Under the pieces are notes generated by a model. The model saw nothing but the letters and a program-made list of their open reading frames with translations. It did not search any database and was not told the DNA's origin. A stretch of 64,000 nucleotides of DNA from an uncultured Clostridia bacterium (GTDB lineage Bacteria; Bacillota; Clostridia; UBA1381; UBA9506): positions 1 to 64,000 of the forward strand of contig CALYAO010000063.1 of the NCBI GenBank assembly GCA_944393605.1, written 5' to 3'. A program made the position numbers and the translations under genes. How positions within the stretch are numbered: position 1 is the first letter of the stretch; each line of letters opens with the position of its first letter. Shown here in pieces: positions 37,004 to 46,218 of the stretch.

Positions 37004-37093
37004 AACCTGGCAAGCCGGTATCACATGACTGTGTTGGGACGGCGTTGTGCAAGTTTAACAAATATTAAATTAAATTTTTGTATAATTGGTGAC

Positions 37094-37122
37094 TTACAAT
37101 TTTCGCTCGACTGTGGTATCAT
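37094..37122 (+). promoter_or_regulatory. Promoter for the MsmX/UgpC-type ATPase gene
   Basis: -35 TTACAA, 17-bp spacer ending in TGG, -10 TATCAT. A second possible -10 (TATAAT at 37081-37086) lies just upstream. The leader is about 90 nt and contains GCTTGCTGCGCACGCGCGAGC, which can fold. Confidence 0.65.
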
Positions 37123-37216
37123 ATATGTACGGTGGAAAAAGTGTGTGTCAGTTGTATCGTGCTTGCTGCGCACGCGCGAGCATGAGATCTGTTGAAAAAT
37201 AGAGGAGGTTTTATTT

Positions 37217-38326
37217 GTGGCAAGTTTGAACCTAAAGGGTATCTACAAAAGATACGCCGGTGGCGTCACTGCCGTCAGTGACTTCAACTTGGACATTGAA
37301 GACAAAGAGTTTATTGTCCTGGTTGGTCCTTCGGGCTGTGGTAAGTCCACCACCCTGCGTATGATCGCGGGCCTGGAAGAAATTTCGGAAGGCGAACTGT
37401 ACATAGGCGACAAGCTGGTCAACGACGTTGCGCCGAAGGACAGAGACATCGCAATGGTGTTCCAGAACTATGCGCTGTATCCGCACATGACGGTGTTTGA
37501 CAACATGGCGTTTGGTCTGAAACTCCGCAAGATGCCCAAAGACCAGATCAAAAAGCGCGTGCAGGAAGCCGCCAAGATTTTGGACATTGAGCATCTGCTC
37601 GACAGAAAGCCCAAGGCGCTGTCGGGTGGTCAGAGACAGCGTGTTGCGCTTGGCCGTGCCATCGTGCGTGAGCCCAAGGTGTTCCTGATGGACGAACCGC
37701 TGTCCAACCTGGATGCAAAGCTCCGTGGTCAGATGCGTACCGAGATCAGCAAGCTGCATGACCGGCTGCAGACCACGTTCATCTACGTAACCCATGACCA
37801 GACCGAGGCTATGACCATGGGTACCCGTATCGTTGTTATGAAGGATGGTTTCATCCAGCAAATCGATTCTCCGCAGACGCTGTACGAAAAGCCATGTAAC
37901 ATGTTTGTTGCCGGCTTTATCGGGAGCCCGCCCATGAACTTCAAAGAGGTTACCGTGGAGAAGAAGGACGACGGCATTTACCTGACCTTCGGCTCCGACA
38001 GCATCAAGCTGCCTGAGGGCAAGGCGCAGAAGCTGGGTGCGGAATACATCGGCAAGCAAGTCATGATGGGCATCCGTCCGGAGAACATGCACGACGAAGA
38101 GGCTTATCTGTCCTCCATGCCCGAATGTGTGGTAGAAGCGAAGGTCGAGGTTACCGAGCTGATGGGCTACGAGACCTATCTGTACCTGAATATCGACGGG
38201 ACGCAGTTCACCGCACGTGTCAATTCTAGGACGACCGCGAAGGCTGGCGATACCATCAAGATCGCATTCGATGCGAACAAGATCCAGCTGTTCGATAAGG
38301 ACACTGAGCTGGTCATCATGAACTAA
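37217..38326 (+). CDS. ugpC: Sugar ABC transporter ATP-binding protein, UgpC/MsmX/MalK type
   Basis: A 369-residue ABC ATPase that energises carbohydrate importers. Walker A GPSGCGKST is at residues 37-45, Q-loop VFQNYALYPHMTV, signature LSGGQRQRVALGRA, Walker B VFLMDEPLSNLD, and H-loop YVTHDQTEAM. A C-terminal TOBE regulatory domain covers about 240-369. No permease or binding-protein gene is nearby, which fits the MsmX pattern of one ATPase shared by several importers. GTG start with AGAGGAGG upstream. Codon use suggests good expression. The UgpC symbol is by family, not proven substrate. Confidence 0.93.
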   Translation: MASLNLKGIYKRYAGGVTAVSDFNLDIEDKEFIVLVGPSGCGKSTTLRMIAGLEEISEGELYIGDKLVNDVAPKDRDIAMVFQNYALYPHMTVFDNMAFGLKLRKMPKDQIKKRVQEAAKILDIEHLLDRKPKALSGGQRQRVALGRAIVREPKVFLMDEPLSNLDAKLRGQMRTEISKLHDRLQTTFIYVTHDQTEAMTMGTRIVVMKDGFIQQIDSPQTLYEKPCNMFVAGFIGSPPMNFKEVTVEKKDDGIYLTFGSDSIKLPEGKAQKLGAEYIGKQVMMGIRPENMHDEEAYLSSMPECVVEAKVEVTELMGYETYLYLNIDGTQFTARVNSRTTAKAGDTIKIAFDANKIQLFDKDTELVIMN

Positions 38327-38340
38327 ATTGACGTCATTGG

Positions 38341-38371
38341 AAAGGGCCGTTTTGAAAGCGGCCCTTTTTTT
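38341..38371 (+). terminator. Intrinsic terminator after the ABC ATPase gene
   Basis: AAAGGGCCG pairs with CGGCCCTTT around a 9-nt loop, with T8 at the end. Confidence 0.92.
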
Positions 38372-38476
38372 GTGCCCGAATCGTTTGGATAAGATTTGCG
38401 GCGGCATATGCGCCGCTGCCTGGGCAGATCTTTCGTCCAGGCCCCCGGTACCGGAAAATCCGAAGGAGGCAATTGC

Positions 38477-39211
38477 ATGCGGGAAAATATCTATGACAAT
38501 GATCGCTTTTTTCAAAAATACAGCGAAATGAACCGTTCCAAGGAGGGGCTGCGCGGCGCGGGTGAGTGGCCCGCCCTCCGTCAGATGTTGCCTGATTTTT
38601 TGGGCAAACGCGTCCTTGATCTGGGCTGTGGCTATGGGTGGCACTGCAAATATGCGGCCGATCACGGCGCAGCGCGGGTGCTGGGAGTTGACATCTCCCA
38701 GAAGATGCTGGAGACTGCCTGCCGCATCAACGCGGATGCCAAAATCACCTACCAGCGATGTGCCATGGAGGACCTCGCCCTGCCCGATGCATCCTTTGAT
38801 GTCGTGCTGAGCTCACTGGCATTTCATTACTGTGCGGACTTTCCCGCACTGGCCGCCAACATTCACCGCTGGCTCGCCCCCGGCGGCGCATTCGTGTTTT
38901 CGGTGGAGCACCCCGTCTTTACCGCATACGGCTCCCAGGACTGGCAATATGGGCCGGATGGAGAAATCCAGCATTTTCCAGTCGACCGATATTTCTATGA
39001 GGGCGTGCGGGACGCCGTCTTTCTAGGAGAACATGTCACAAAATATCACCGCACCCTCACCACCTATCTCCAGACACTGCTCGCGGGTGGCTTTGCGCTT
39101 CAGCAGGTGGTGGAACCCCAGCCGCCCGCGGACATGCTGCACTTGCCAGGCATGCGGGACGAGCTGCGGCGGCCTATGATGCTGCTGGTTGCCGCGCGCA
39201 AACCCGTCTGA
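38477..39211 (+). CDS. Class I SAM-dependent methyltransferase
   Basis: A 244-residue methyltransferase. Motif I is RVLDLGCGYGWHCKYAADHG near residue 45, the acidic SAM-binding residue is in VLGVDISQKML, and motif IV-like SFDVVLSSLAFHYC follows. It belongs to the UbiE/COQ5-like Methyltransf_11 group, for which substrate cannot be told from sequence. The ATG at 38477 has GAAGGAGG 8 nt upstream. The open frame reaches back to 38396, but without a site. It stands alone between terminators. Confidence 0.9.
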   Translation: MRENIYDNDRFFQKYSEMNRSKEGLRGAGEWPALRQMLPDFLGKRVLDLGCGYGWHCKYAADHGAARVLGVDISQKMLETACRINADAKITYQRCAMEDLALPDASFDVVLSSLAFHYCADFPALAANIHRWLAPGGAFVFSVEHPVFTAYGSQDWQYGPDGEIQHFPVDRYFYEGVRDAVFLGEHVTKYHRTLTTYLQTLLAGGFALQQVVEPQPPADMLHLPGMRDELRRPMMLLVAARKPV

Positions 39212-39395
39212 CGCCCGCACAAGCGGCCGCTGCTCCATCGCAAACGTGACAGCACCCACCTGCTATTTGACCAGGGTATCTATGATTTTTGAAATTTTTT
39301 CAAAACCAAGGGCCTCCGGCACCGCGAGGGCGGGGCATGCAATGGCGCGAGGGGCCATGGCAGATGGCATAACGTGTCCCATCAAAAGCTCGCAT

Positions 39396-39436
39396 AAAAA
39401 GAGAGCCGCCGGGAATGACTCCCAGCGGCTTTTTTG
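39396..39436. terminator. Bidirectional terminator between methyltransferase and GNAT genes
   Basis: AGCCGCCGGGA (39404-39414) pairs with TCCCAGCGGCT (39420-39430) with one mismatch; A5 and T6 flank it. It ends the minus-strand operon at GNAT. The 39212-39395 stretch before it shows no gene or clear structure. Confidence 0.85.
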
Positions 39437-39438
39437 TA

Positions 39439-39954
39439 TTAATTTTTTGCCATATCGATGGGCTTTTCCATGATGTAATCGTCCATCACAAAGCCGTTGC
39501 CGATATCCGCGGCCTCTTCACGCACCGTCACAAACCCCAGCTTGCGATAGATGGCAATGGTGGTGTCATTGTGGCGGTTCACCGTGAGCCAAATCTTCCG
39601 CCACCCTTTCTCGCGGCACCAATCCACCATGGTGCGCACCGCTGCGGAGGCATACCCGTTGCCGCGCGCCGGCTTCTGGATGTACAGCTTGGACAAAAAC
39701 AGGCTGTCCCCATCGGGCCGGACGCCAGTATATCCAACAACCTGCCCATCCGCTTCCAAAAAATAGTAACGATACCCTTCGTGGGACAGCTGCCGCGATA
39801 TGGCGGGGGCCGACTGGAACCGGTCCAGCATATACGTCACCTGTGCATCCCCAATGATGGGCGGAAAATGCTCCCGCCAGATGTCTTCCGCGAGGGCCGC
39901 CAGCGCATCCACCTGTGCGGGGCTCGTCACGGGCGAAAGCGTTACCTCTTGCAT
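39439..39954 (-). CDS. GNAT family N-acetyltransferase
   Basis: A 171-residue GCN5-related acetyltransferase. The acetyl-CoA site is visible as FLSKLYIQKPARGNGYASAA near residue 86 (motif A, normally Q/RxxGxG/A), followed by WLTVNRHNDTTIAIYRKLGF (motif B). The acceptor is unknown. Its start overlaps the upstream nitroreductase gene by 13 nt, so the two are coupled. It is the last gene of a five-gene minus-strand cluster that starts with fructokinase. Confidence 0.9.
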   Translation of the reverse strand: MQEVTLSPVTSPAQVDALAALAEDIWREHFPPIIGDAQVTYMLDRFQSAPAISRQLSHEGYRYYFLEADGQVVGYTGVRPDGDSLFLSKLYIQKPARGNGYASAAVRTMVDWCREKGWRKIWLTVNRHNDTTIAIYRKLGFVTVREEAADIGNGFVMDDYIMEKPIDMAKN

Positions 39955-40535
39955 GGTCCTTCCCCCTTTACCGAGACCAGGACCTCCGAAAGCGGCCGCT
40001 TGGGCACGTGCAGCACACCCGCATCATCCAGATAGTACCGGACGGTGGAGCCATCCTCCTCCGCGACGCTCTGTTGCGCGGGGTATCCCAGCGCAACCAG
40101 GTACAACAGGTGCAGCGGCGCCTGAAGCCCCAGCTGCGTCATGATGGCGGAGCGGTCAATTGCACCCAGCCAGCATGCGCCGATCCCTGCCGCATGCGCC
40201 GCCAGCAGCATGTTGGTGATTGCCGCACCCGCATCCACCTCACACTGTGCGGGCGGCTTGATGTCTCCATCCGCCAGCACGGCGACATACGCCACGGGGC
40301 GCTCCCCCTCCTTGGGCATCCCATCCGCAAGATATCCGCCCCACTTGGTGGCGGGCAGGATAGCGGCGACATGCGCCGGGTCGTCTATGATGCAAAACTT
40401 GAGCGGCTGGCGGTTGGCGCCAAAGGCCGCCATGCGCGCCGCATCCACCAGCCCCGTCAGCATCTCGGCAGGGATGGGGTCTTGCTGAAATTTCCGAATG
40501 CTGCGGCGGGTCATGATCGCTTCTTGTACTTCCAT
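39942..40535 (-). CDS. Nitroreductase family protein
   Basis: A 197-residue FMN-dependent oxidoreductase-like protein. The N terminus EAIMTRRSIRKFQQDPIP is the family hallmark for FMN phosphate binding (RRSxR), AARMAAFGANRQPLKFCII is the usual second strand, and AAHAAGIGACWLGAI is the conserved C-terminal FMN loop. The start has AAAGGAGG. Substrate is unknown. It overlaps the GNAT gene and lies 49 nt after the UPF0182 gene. Confidence 0.92.
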   Translation of the reverse strand: MEVQEAIMTRRSIRKFQQDPIPAEMLTGLVDAARMAAFGANRQPLKFCIIDDPAHVAAILPATKWGGYLADGMPKEGERPVAYVAVLADGDIKPPAQCEVDAGAAITNMLLAAHAAGIGACWLGAIDRSAIMTQLGLQAPLHLLYLVALGYPAQQSVAEEDGSTVRYYLDDAGVLHVPKRPLSEVLVSVKGEGPCKR

Positions 40536-40584
40536 GGGAGTTCCTCCTTTGCTGTCTTAACGGGCCATGCCCGTCTCCGATTCC

Positions 40585-42747
40585 CTATTGCGCCGGCTGC
40601 CCTTCCTGTTCCAGGCGGGACATGGACTGTTCCAGCTCGGACAGCGCGCTGCCCATCGCTTCCCAATCGTTGCTGCCCGACGCGGCCTTAAATTTGTCAT
40701 ATGCATCCAGCGCCGCCTGGACGGACTGCGTAAGCGCATCCAGGCTGCCCTGCGGCACCGTTGTGCCTCCCTGGGGCTCTTGGGGCGGCGCGGTTCCTTC
40801 CGCCGGCGCCCTATCTGTCAGCGACACCGTAAGTCCCGTCTCCGCAAACACCTTCTCCAGCGCCGCAGGAAGCGTCGCCTCCATCGCAATGGCATCCTGA
40901 TATCCCACGACGACGCGCTTGAGCTCGGGCAGAGATGCGTTGTTCTGCGAGGTGATATAGATGGGCTCCACATACAGGAGCGCATCCTGGAACGGCACCA
41001 CCAGCAGGTTCCCACGGATGACCGTGGAACCGCCCTGTCCCCACAGCGACATCTCACGGGAGATATCGGGGTCATTGTCAATCTTATTTTCAATCTGCAT
41101 GGGACCATAGATCGTCTCGCTCTTGGGGAAACGGTACAGCACCAGCTCCCCATAGTGCCCCGGCGCGGTACGCGCCATCAAAAGGCCCACCATGTTGTAT
41201 TTGTCCCCCAGCACGAACGGCAGCGTGAGCACCAGCTCATCCCCCGTCTCCTCGTCCAGCTGCATAATGTTGAAATAGGGCTGTACGGGAATTTCGTTGT
41301 TGGTATACTTCTCCGTTGCGATGCGCCAGACGTCATTTTTGTCATAGAACATGCCCGCATCTGCGACGTGATACCGCTGGTAGATCTCCGCCTGCACCGC
41401 AAACATCCGCTGGGGCAGCGTGATATGAGATGCCAGCTCCGCCGGGAGCTCCCCTTTGGTAAACAGGGTGGGGTAGATTTTCCGGTAGGTCTGCACAATG
41501 GGATCGCTCTCGTCGATGACATAGAACCGGACGGTGCCGTCATAGGCATCCACTGTGGCCTTGACCGAATTGCGGATGTAGTTGATCCCGCCCGTCGGCT
41601 GCGCGTAAGGGTATTGGTTGGTGGTGGTATACCCGTCAATCACCCAGATGAGGTCCCCGTTGTCGTCAATGACCAGATAGGGGTCGCTGTCATATGTGAA
41701 GAACGGCGCCACACGGGTGACCCGTTCCATGATGTTGCGGTTTAAGAGAATCTTGCTGTTGCCATCGATGTTTCCCGAGAAGAACATCCGATAGTCCCCT
41801 TCGTGGAGAGCAAACAGGAGTTTCTTGAAGAAACTGAGCTTTATGCCGCCTTCCCCGTCATAGCTGTTTTCCATATCGCTGTTGCCCTCGGAATAGTCCA
41901 GCTCTTTGTTGTTGGGGTTCACGATGACATAGTCATTGGTGAGCTCCCCATAGTAGATACGGGGCTGCTTGATCTCGGGCGCCCCGGCCACCGACTGGGG
42001 CGGGATATCCTTCACATAAAACTCGGGCTGCCCTTCGGGCGTCACCTCGTTGATGGGGCTCACCACCGCGCCAAACCCATGGGTGTAGCGGAAGACGCGG
42101 TTGGTATACGACTGGGCGGATTCCTCTAGGTTGTCCTTGTTCATCTCTCTTGCCGAAACGGACAGGGCATGGAGCGTTCCATCCAGCTCATAGGGCACAA
42201 TGTCCAGGTCCGAAAAGGTGTAGTACCTGCGCAGATATTGCAGCTGGTTGTATGCGGTCAGCGTTGCGTTGAAGTCGGTGATGCGGATGTTGTCGATGGC
42301 ATCCCGGTTTTCCGTCACCTCCGCCGCCGTGAGGTCGTTTGTGACGGCAAAATCCTGTTCCGAAACGTCATCCAGCTTGTATGCCGCCCTCGTGGCTTCC
42401 ATATTATGGGAAATATACGGCGTCTGGACGTTGCGCTCATTGGGGCTCACCACCAGCGACTGCACCGCCAACGCGGCGATGCCCGTCAGGCAAAAGGCTG
42501 CCGGAATCACCAAAATGCTCACCACCAGCGGCACCAGCTTCTTTTTATATAAGAACACGCAGACTAGCAGGATCACCGCAATCAGGACGTATGGAATGAT
42601 GCGGTAGTAATTGAGCCAGATGGTAACATCCACATACCCGGCACCCAAGAGCTCGCCGCCCTGTCCAAACGTGCCGTATAAGATGTCCTCCCGGGCGAAC
42701 CGATAGGTCAGGATCATCAGCAGGAAGTAAATCAGGATGTTGACCAC
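40585..42747 (-). CDS. UPF0182 family membrane protein, C-terminal part (gene broken by an in-frame TAG)
   Basis: 720 codons in the same frame as the upstream fragment at 42784-43422, separated only by the TAG at 42784-42786 and 12 codons. Together they make a UPF0182 protein of about 944 residues, the family's normal size. This part holds the last membrane segments (MVNILIYFLLMILTYRF and YRIIPYVLIAVILLVCVFLY), the large extracytoplasmic domain (VVSPNERNVQTPYISHNMEA onward), and a Gln/Glu-rich C-terminal helix. A GTG at 42747 could restart translation, but the nearest site (AAAGGAG) is about 21 nt away. The downstream frame is undamaged, so the stop is recent, read through, or a sequence error. 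Confidence 0.85.
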   Translation of the reverse strand: MVNILIYFLLMILTYRFAREDILYGTFGQGGELLGAGYVDVTIWLNYYRIIPYVLIAVILLVCVFLYKKKLVPLVVSILVIPAAFCLTGIAALAVQSLVVSPNERNVQTPYISHNMEATRAAYKLDDVSEQDFAVTNDLTAAEVTENRDAIDNIRITDFNATLTAYNQLQYLRRYYTFSDLDIVPYELDGTLHALSVSAREMNKDNLEESAQSYTNRVFRYTHGFGAVVSPINEVTPEGQPEFYVKDIPPQSVAGAPEIKQPRIYYGELTNDYVIVNPNNKELDYSEGNSDMENSYDGEGGIKLSFFKKLLFALHEGDYRMFFSGNIDGNSKILLNRNIMERVTRVAPFFTYDSDPYLVIDDNGDLIWVIDGYTTTNQYPYAQPTGGINYIRNSVKATVDAYDGTVRFYVIDESDPIVQTYRKIYPTLFTKGELPAELASHITLPQRMFAVQAEIYQRYHVADAGMFYDKNDVWRIATEKYTNNEIPVQPYFNIMQLDEETGDELVLTLPFVLGDKYNMVGLLMARTAPGHYGELVLYRFPKSETIYGPMQIENKIDNDPDISREMSLWGQGGSTVIRGNLLVVPFQDALLYVEPIYITSQNNASLPELKRVVVGYQDAIAMEATLPAALEKVFAETGLTVSLTDRAPAEGTAPPQEPQGGTTVPQGSLDALTQSVQAALDAYDKFKAASGSNDWEAMGSALSELEQSMSRLEQEGQPAQ

Positions 42748-42783
42748 AATGTGGATCGCGGAGCCGCGCTCCTTTTGAAAGAT

Positions 42784-43422
42784 CTACCGGATGCTTCGCT
42801 GCCCGTTTTTGAAATAAAAGATGAGGTATACCGCCGCGACCAGCACAATCTGAAACAGCATGACACCCTTCAGCGTCCCCGTCGCAGCACGCAGAAACGG
42901 CCGCAGGAACACATAGTATCCGACGTCCTGCCCGAACAGCGGGTCGGTGGCGCCGAAGCTCGTGCTGTTAAAGGCAAACAGCAGCTTGCTGTACAGGTCG
43001 CTGGAAACAACCCCGCCCGCCAGCAGCGCCAGCAGAAAGCACAGCACCACATACGGCCACTTTTTGCGCAGAAAGGGCAGGGTCAGGTTTTTGTCCAGCA
43101 TGATGCGTTTGATCAGCAGCACGTTGATGAGAAAAATCGCAAAAACCACCAAAAACCCGCCCGCCATGGTCGCGCCCTTGGCGACGAGGTCTGTCCAGAA
43201 AACGGCGGTGAACTGCTCTCCAATTTCCTGGATTTGCCAGTATTCCATATAAAACCGAAAGGCGCCCCATGCCGCCGCCAATAGCGCCACGAGCAGCACC
43301 AGCACCGTCACCCAGCGTTTCCAATGCTTGGGCTTTTTGAATTTTTCGTAGTAGGATGAGAAGTCCTTGCTGCCGGCACTTTTGCCGTCCGTATGCCAGC
43401 TGCCAAACCCAAAGATATCCAT
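42784..43422 (-). CDS. UPF0182 family membrane protein, N-terminal fragment ending at TAG
   Basis: 212 residues with four hydrophobic segments (for example VTVLVLLVALLAAAWGAF and VVLCFLLALLAGGVV) forming the N-terminal membrane part of UPF0182. It ends NGQRSIR at an in-frame TAG, where other family members read on. The ATG at 43422 is preferred because AAAGGAGG lies 6 nt upstream; the frame before it (MRKTRQRRKK) merely covers that site. It lies 33 nt after the hydrolase gene in the same operon. See the C-terminal part for the remaining 720 codons. Confidence 0.85.
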   Translation of the reverse strand: MDIFGFGSWHTDGKSAGSKDFSSYYEKFKKPKHWKRWVTVLVLLVALLAAAWGAFRFYMEYWQIQEIGEQFTAVFWTDLVAKGATMAGGFLVVFAIFLINVLLIKRIMLDKNLTLPFLRKKWPYVVLCFLLALLAGGVVSSDLYSKLLFAFNSTSFGATDPLFGQDVGYYVFLRPFLRAATGTLKGVMLFQIVLVAAVYLIFYFKNGQRSIR

Positions 43423-43455
43423 TTTTTTCCTCCTTTGCCGTGTCTTTCGCATCTA

Positions 43456-44163
43456 TCAAACGGCACGTGCCTCCTGTTTTTCCAGCGCACGCCCGATAAA
43501 CGTCGCAATGTCCGTATGAATGCGCCCCGCAGGGTCGTCCACCAGGATGTTGTGGCCGCCCGCCGGGTATAGCTTGACCCGCCGGACATGTCTGCCCAGC
43601 GCCCGCAGCAGGAATTTCACGCTGCGCAGCTGTACGGCGTCGTCATCCCGGCTCTGCAAGATGTAGGTGGGACACTGGGCCTCCGCCGCATGCCGCCGGG
43701 TATACCGCAGCAGCCGGTAAAACTCCCAATAGGTCCGGATGGGAATCTGGTCGCCGCGGACATATTGCACAAGATGCCCAAAGGCCCGCTGCCGCACGTC
43801 CCGGTACATGTTGCGCGCAATGCGGGGCACATTCCAGAAATAGACGGGGGTGTTCACCAGGACGAGCACGGCCGGGTGAAACTTGGCCGCCAAGCACAGC
43901 CCCAGCAGCGCACCCATGGAAAATCCAACGACAACGACCCGCTGGTAACGGTCTGCAAGCGCCTGATACTCCCGCTGCGCCTGCCTCAGCCATTCGCCGG
44001 CCCGCGCCTTCCGCATGGTGCGGCTGTCTCCGTCATGCCCCACCAGGGTGATTGAACGGACATGCAGCCCCATGCCCGCAAGCTGCGCCTCCGTATCCCG
44101 AAATTGAAACCGTCCGCCGCCTAACCCATGCAGCAGCAGACAGGCTGTTTTTTGATCATCCAT
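43456..44163 (-). CDS. Alpha/beta hydrolase (carboxylesterase-like)
   Basis: A 235-residue alpha/beta hydrolase of the Est30/monoglyceride lipase type. The oxyanion segment is LLLHGLGGGRFQF near residue 10, the nucleophile elbow is GFSMG near 80, the acid is in SRDDDAV, and the catalytic His is in PAGGHNILVDD. All triad positions are intact. There is no signal peptide, so it is cytoplasmic. RBS AAGGATGG. It lies 26 nt after the fructokinase gene in one operon. The natural substrate is unknown. Confidence 0.9.
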   Translation of the reverse strand: MDDQKTACLLLHGLGGGRFQFRDTEAQLAGMGLHVRSITLVGHDGDSRTMRKARAGEWLRQAQREYQALADRYQRVVVVGFSMGALLGLCLAAKFHPAVLVLVNTPVYFWNVPRIARNMYRDVRQRAFGHLVQYVRGDQIPIRTYWEFYRLLRYTRRHAAEAQCPTYILQSRDDDAVQLRSVKFLLRALGRHVRRVKLYPAGGHNILVDDPAGRIHTDIATFIGRALEKQEARAV

Positions 44164-44189
44164 GATTTTCCATCCTTGTCTTTTGATGG

Positions 44190-45149
44190 TTAGCCCCGGT
44201 AAGACATGCGCGCCCGCACCTCCGTCTCCTGCGGGATGCTGGGGATGGCGCCCTTGCGGGTGGTGGACAGGCTGGCAGCCGCGTTGGCAAAGTCCACGGC
44301 AAGCCGGATGTTGTCCCCTTTTAAGTTGTCCAGCCCAAACGCCGCCACCTGATAGAGAAAGCTGCCCACAAAGATATCACCCGCACCGGTGGTATCGATG
44401 GTCTCCACCTCCGCATAGGTCGCGGCATGGCCCTTTTCGTATGGGGTATGGAAATACACCCCCCGCTTGCCCAGCGTCGCCAGGATCATGGGGATGTGGT
44501 AATTGTTATACACATATTCGGTGCCGCCCACCACGTCGTCAATGCCCGTCAGGAAATAGAGCTCCTCCTCGGACACCTTCAGCACGTTGCACAGCGACAT
44601 CCCCTTGATCATGGTCGCCTTGGCGAGCTCCAGGCTCTCCCACAGCGGCTCCCGCAGGTTGGGGTCAAAGGACACCAGCTTTCCCGCCGCCTTGGCCTCC
44701 TCCGCGCACGCCAGGATGGTGTCCCGGCTGGGATTATCTGTGAGGGGGATGGAGCCAAAATGGAAGATGTCACATTCAGAAACCAAGTCCGCCGGCACAT
44801 CCGCCGGCAGCAGGCAGGTATCCGCCCCGGGGCTGCGCACAAAGTGAAACGACCGGTCGCCGTCCGCCGCCAGGTGCACAAACGCCAGCGTGGTATCCGC
44901 GCTGCCGTCCTGCAGGACGCCCGCGGTATTCACCCCTTGCTCCCGCAGCGTCCGCACCAGGTATTCCCCGAAGTAATCCCGGCCCAGCTTGCCCACAAAC
45001 GCAGTATCCACCCCGAACCGCGCCAGCGTACATGCCACATTGGCGCATGCGCCGCCCGGGTTCATCTCATAGAGGGGCATCCCCGCTTCAGACGCCCCAT
45101 ACGGGGTAAAATCAATCAGCATCTCCCCCGTGCAAACCGCTTTGCTCAT
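44190..45149 (-). CDS. PfkB-family carbohydrate kinase, probable fructokinase
   Basis: A 319-residue ribokinase-fold sugar kinase. The PfkB signature 1 region is GGACANVACTLARFGVDTAFVGKLG, and signature 2 with the catalytic base is DTTGAGDIFVGSFLY near residue 255. GEMLIDFTPYG at the N terminus is typical for bacterial fructokinases. The ATG at 45149 has AAAGGAGTGA 6 nt upstream. It starts a run of five minus-strand genes down to GNAT. It may feed fructose 6-phosphate toward the nearby glycogen operon. Confidence 0.9.
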   Translation of the reverse strand: MSKAVCTGEMLIDFTPYGASEAGMPLYEMNPGGACANVACTLARFGVDTAFVGKLGRDYFGEYLVRTLREQGVNTAGVLQDGSADTTLAFVHLAADGDRSFHFVRSPGADTCLLPADVPADLVSECDIFHFGSIPLTDNPSRDTILACAEEAKAAGKLVSFDPNLREPLWESLELAKATMIKGMSLCNVLKVSEEELYFLTGIDDVVGGTEYVYNNYHIPMILATLGKRGVYFHTPYEKGHAATYAEVETIDTTGAGDIFVGSFLYQVAAFGLDNLKGDNIRLAVDFANAAASLSTTRKGAIPSIPQETEVRARMSYRG

Positions 45150-45384
45150 GATTGTCACTCCTTTATATCGTCCCGCGCCGCGGCATGCTTCCGCCCACGT
45201 CGGGCCCAATGCCCTGTCCTTTCAGCGCGCATCCCATCTGCCGCGCGCAGGCTAGCGCATATGTATGGCATCCCCGCATGCTGGGCTTTCCAGCGAGCCG
45301 TGTGCCCCCCTTCGCCTCCCACCGCGCTGGGGTCCGCCTCGCAGTCACATCCTTTGGTATATAGTATGCCATTTCGCAACCCGC

Positions 45385-46185
45385 TTATTCCCACAGGGCC
45401 GCATGGGAAGCCGCAACCACGGCTTGTGCCTGCGCCCGCGGCACGGCGGTTTCTCCGCCCTTTTGCAGGTATATCAGATATTCAATATTGCCCTCGGGCC
45501 CTTTCACCGGGGAAAAATCCAGGCCGAGACAGGCAAACCCCGCCTCCTGTGCGAAGTCGTAGATGCCTTCCACAACCTCCTGGTGCACCGCGCCATCCCG
45601 GACGACGCCCTTTTTCCCCACCTTCTCCTTGCCCGCTTCAAACTGCGGCTTAATGAGCGCGACGGCCCGTCCGCCCTCCCGCAGCAGCCGCCACACAACG
45701 GGCAGCACCAGGCGCAGGGAGATGAACGCGACGTCAATGGACGCAAAATCCAGCAAATCGGGCACCTGCTCCACATGGCGGATGTTGGTGCGCTCCATAT
45801 TGACCACACGGGGATCGGTCCGCAATTTCCAAGCGAGCTGCCCATAGCCCACATCCACGGCATATACCTTTGCCGCGCCGTTTTGCAGCATGCAGTCCGT
45901 AAAGCCGCCCGTGGACGCGCCAACGTCCATGCAAACCAGGCCCGCGAGGGAGAGGCCAAAGGCCGACACCGCCTTCTCCAGCTTGAGACCGCCCCGGCTG
46001 ACATACCGCAGCGTGCTGCCCCGCACCTCAATGGGCTTTGTTCCGTCCACCTGGGTGCCCGCCTTGTCACACCGCTGACCGTCCACATAGACAATCCCCG
46101 CCATGATATAGGCCTTGGCGCGCTCCCGGCTTTCCGCCATACCATGCTCTGCCAGATAGACATCCAGCCGCATCTTATCAGGCAT
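45385..46185 (-). CDS. TlyA family rRNA methyltransferase/hemolysin
   Basis: A 266-residue protein with an N-terminal S4 RNA-binding domain (MRLDVYLAEHGMAESRERAK, about 5-65) and a C-terminal FtsJ-like SAM methyltransferase (VCMDVGASTGGFTDCMLQNG near residue 84). TlyA 2'-O-methylates cytidines of 16S and 23S rRNA in mycobacteria and sets capreomycin sensitivity. The hemolysin label is historical. The ATG at 46185 follows GGGAGGGAG by 7 nt. The 235-nt gap to fructokinase (45150-45384) shows no gene, terminator or clear promoter. Confidence 0.93.
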   Translation of the reverse strand: MPDKMRLDVYLAEHGMAESRERAKAYIMAGIVYVDGQRCDKAGTQVDGTKPIEVRGSTLRYVSRGGLKLEKAVSAFGLSLAGLVCMDVGASTGGFTDCMLQNGAAKVYAVDVGYGQLAWKLRTDPRVVNMERTNIRHVEQVPDLLDFASIDVAFISLRLVLPVVWRLLREGGRAVALIKPQFEAGKEKVGKKGVVRDGAVHQEVVEGIYDFAQEAGFACLGLDFSPVKGPEGNIEYLIYLQKGGETAVPRAQAQAVVAASHAALWE

Positions 46186-46218
46186 CCGCTTTCTCCCTCC
46201 CCGCAATCATATGAGCTC

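Noticed and set aside
37232-38665. 477-codon minus-strand frame over the ABC ATPase gene
   Set aside because: It is a shadow of a fully motif-supported ATPase and crosses that gene's terminator.
39212-39395. Possible tRNA or small gene in the gap after the methyltransferase
   Set aside because: No T-loop sequence, cloverleaf or open frame with a ribosome-binding site is visible.
40567-41745. 392-codon plus-strand frame over UPF0182
   Set aside because: It is an antisense shadow; the UPF0182 reading is intact in family terms apart from one TAG.
42784-42786. Pyrrolysine at the UPF0182 TAG
   Set aside because: No pyl genes are visible, TAG ends normal genes in this window, and UPF0182 has no known need for pyrrolysine.
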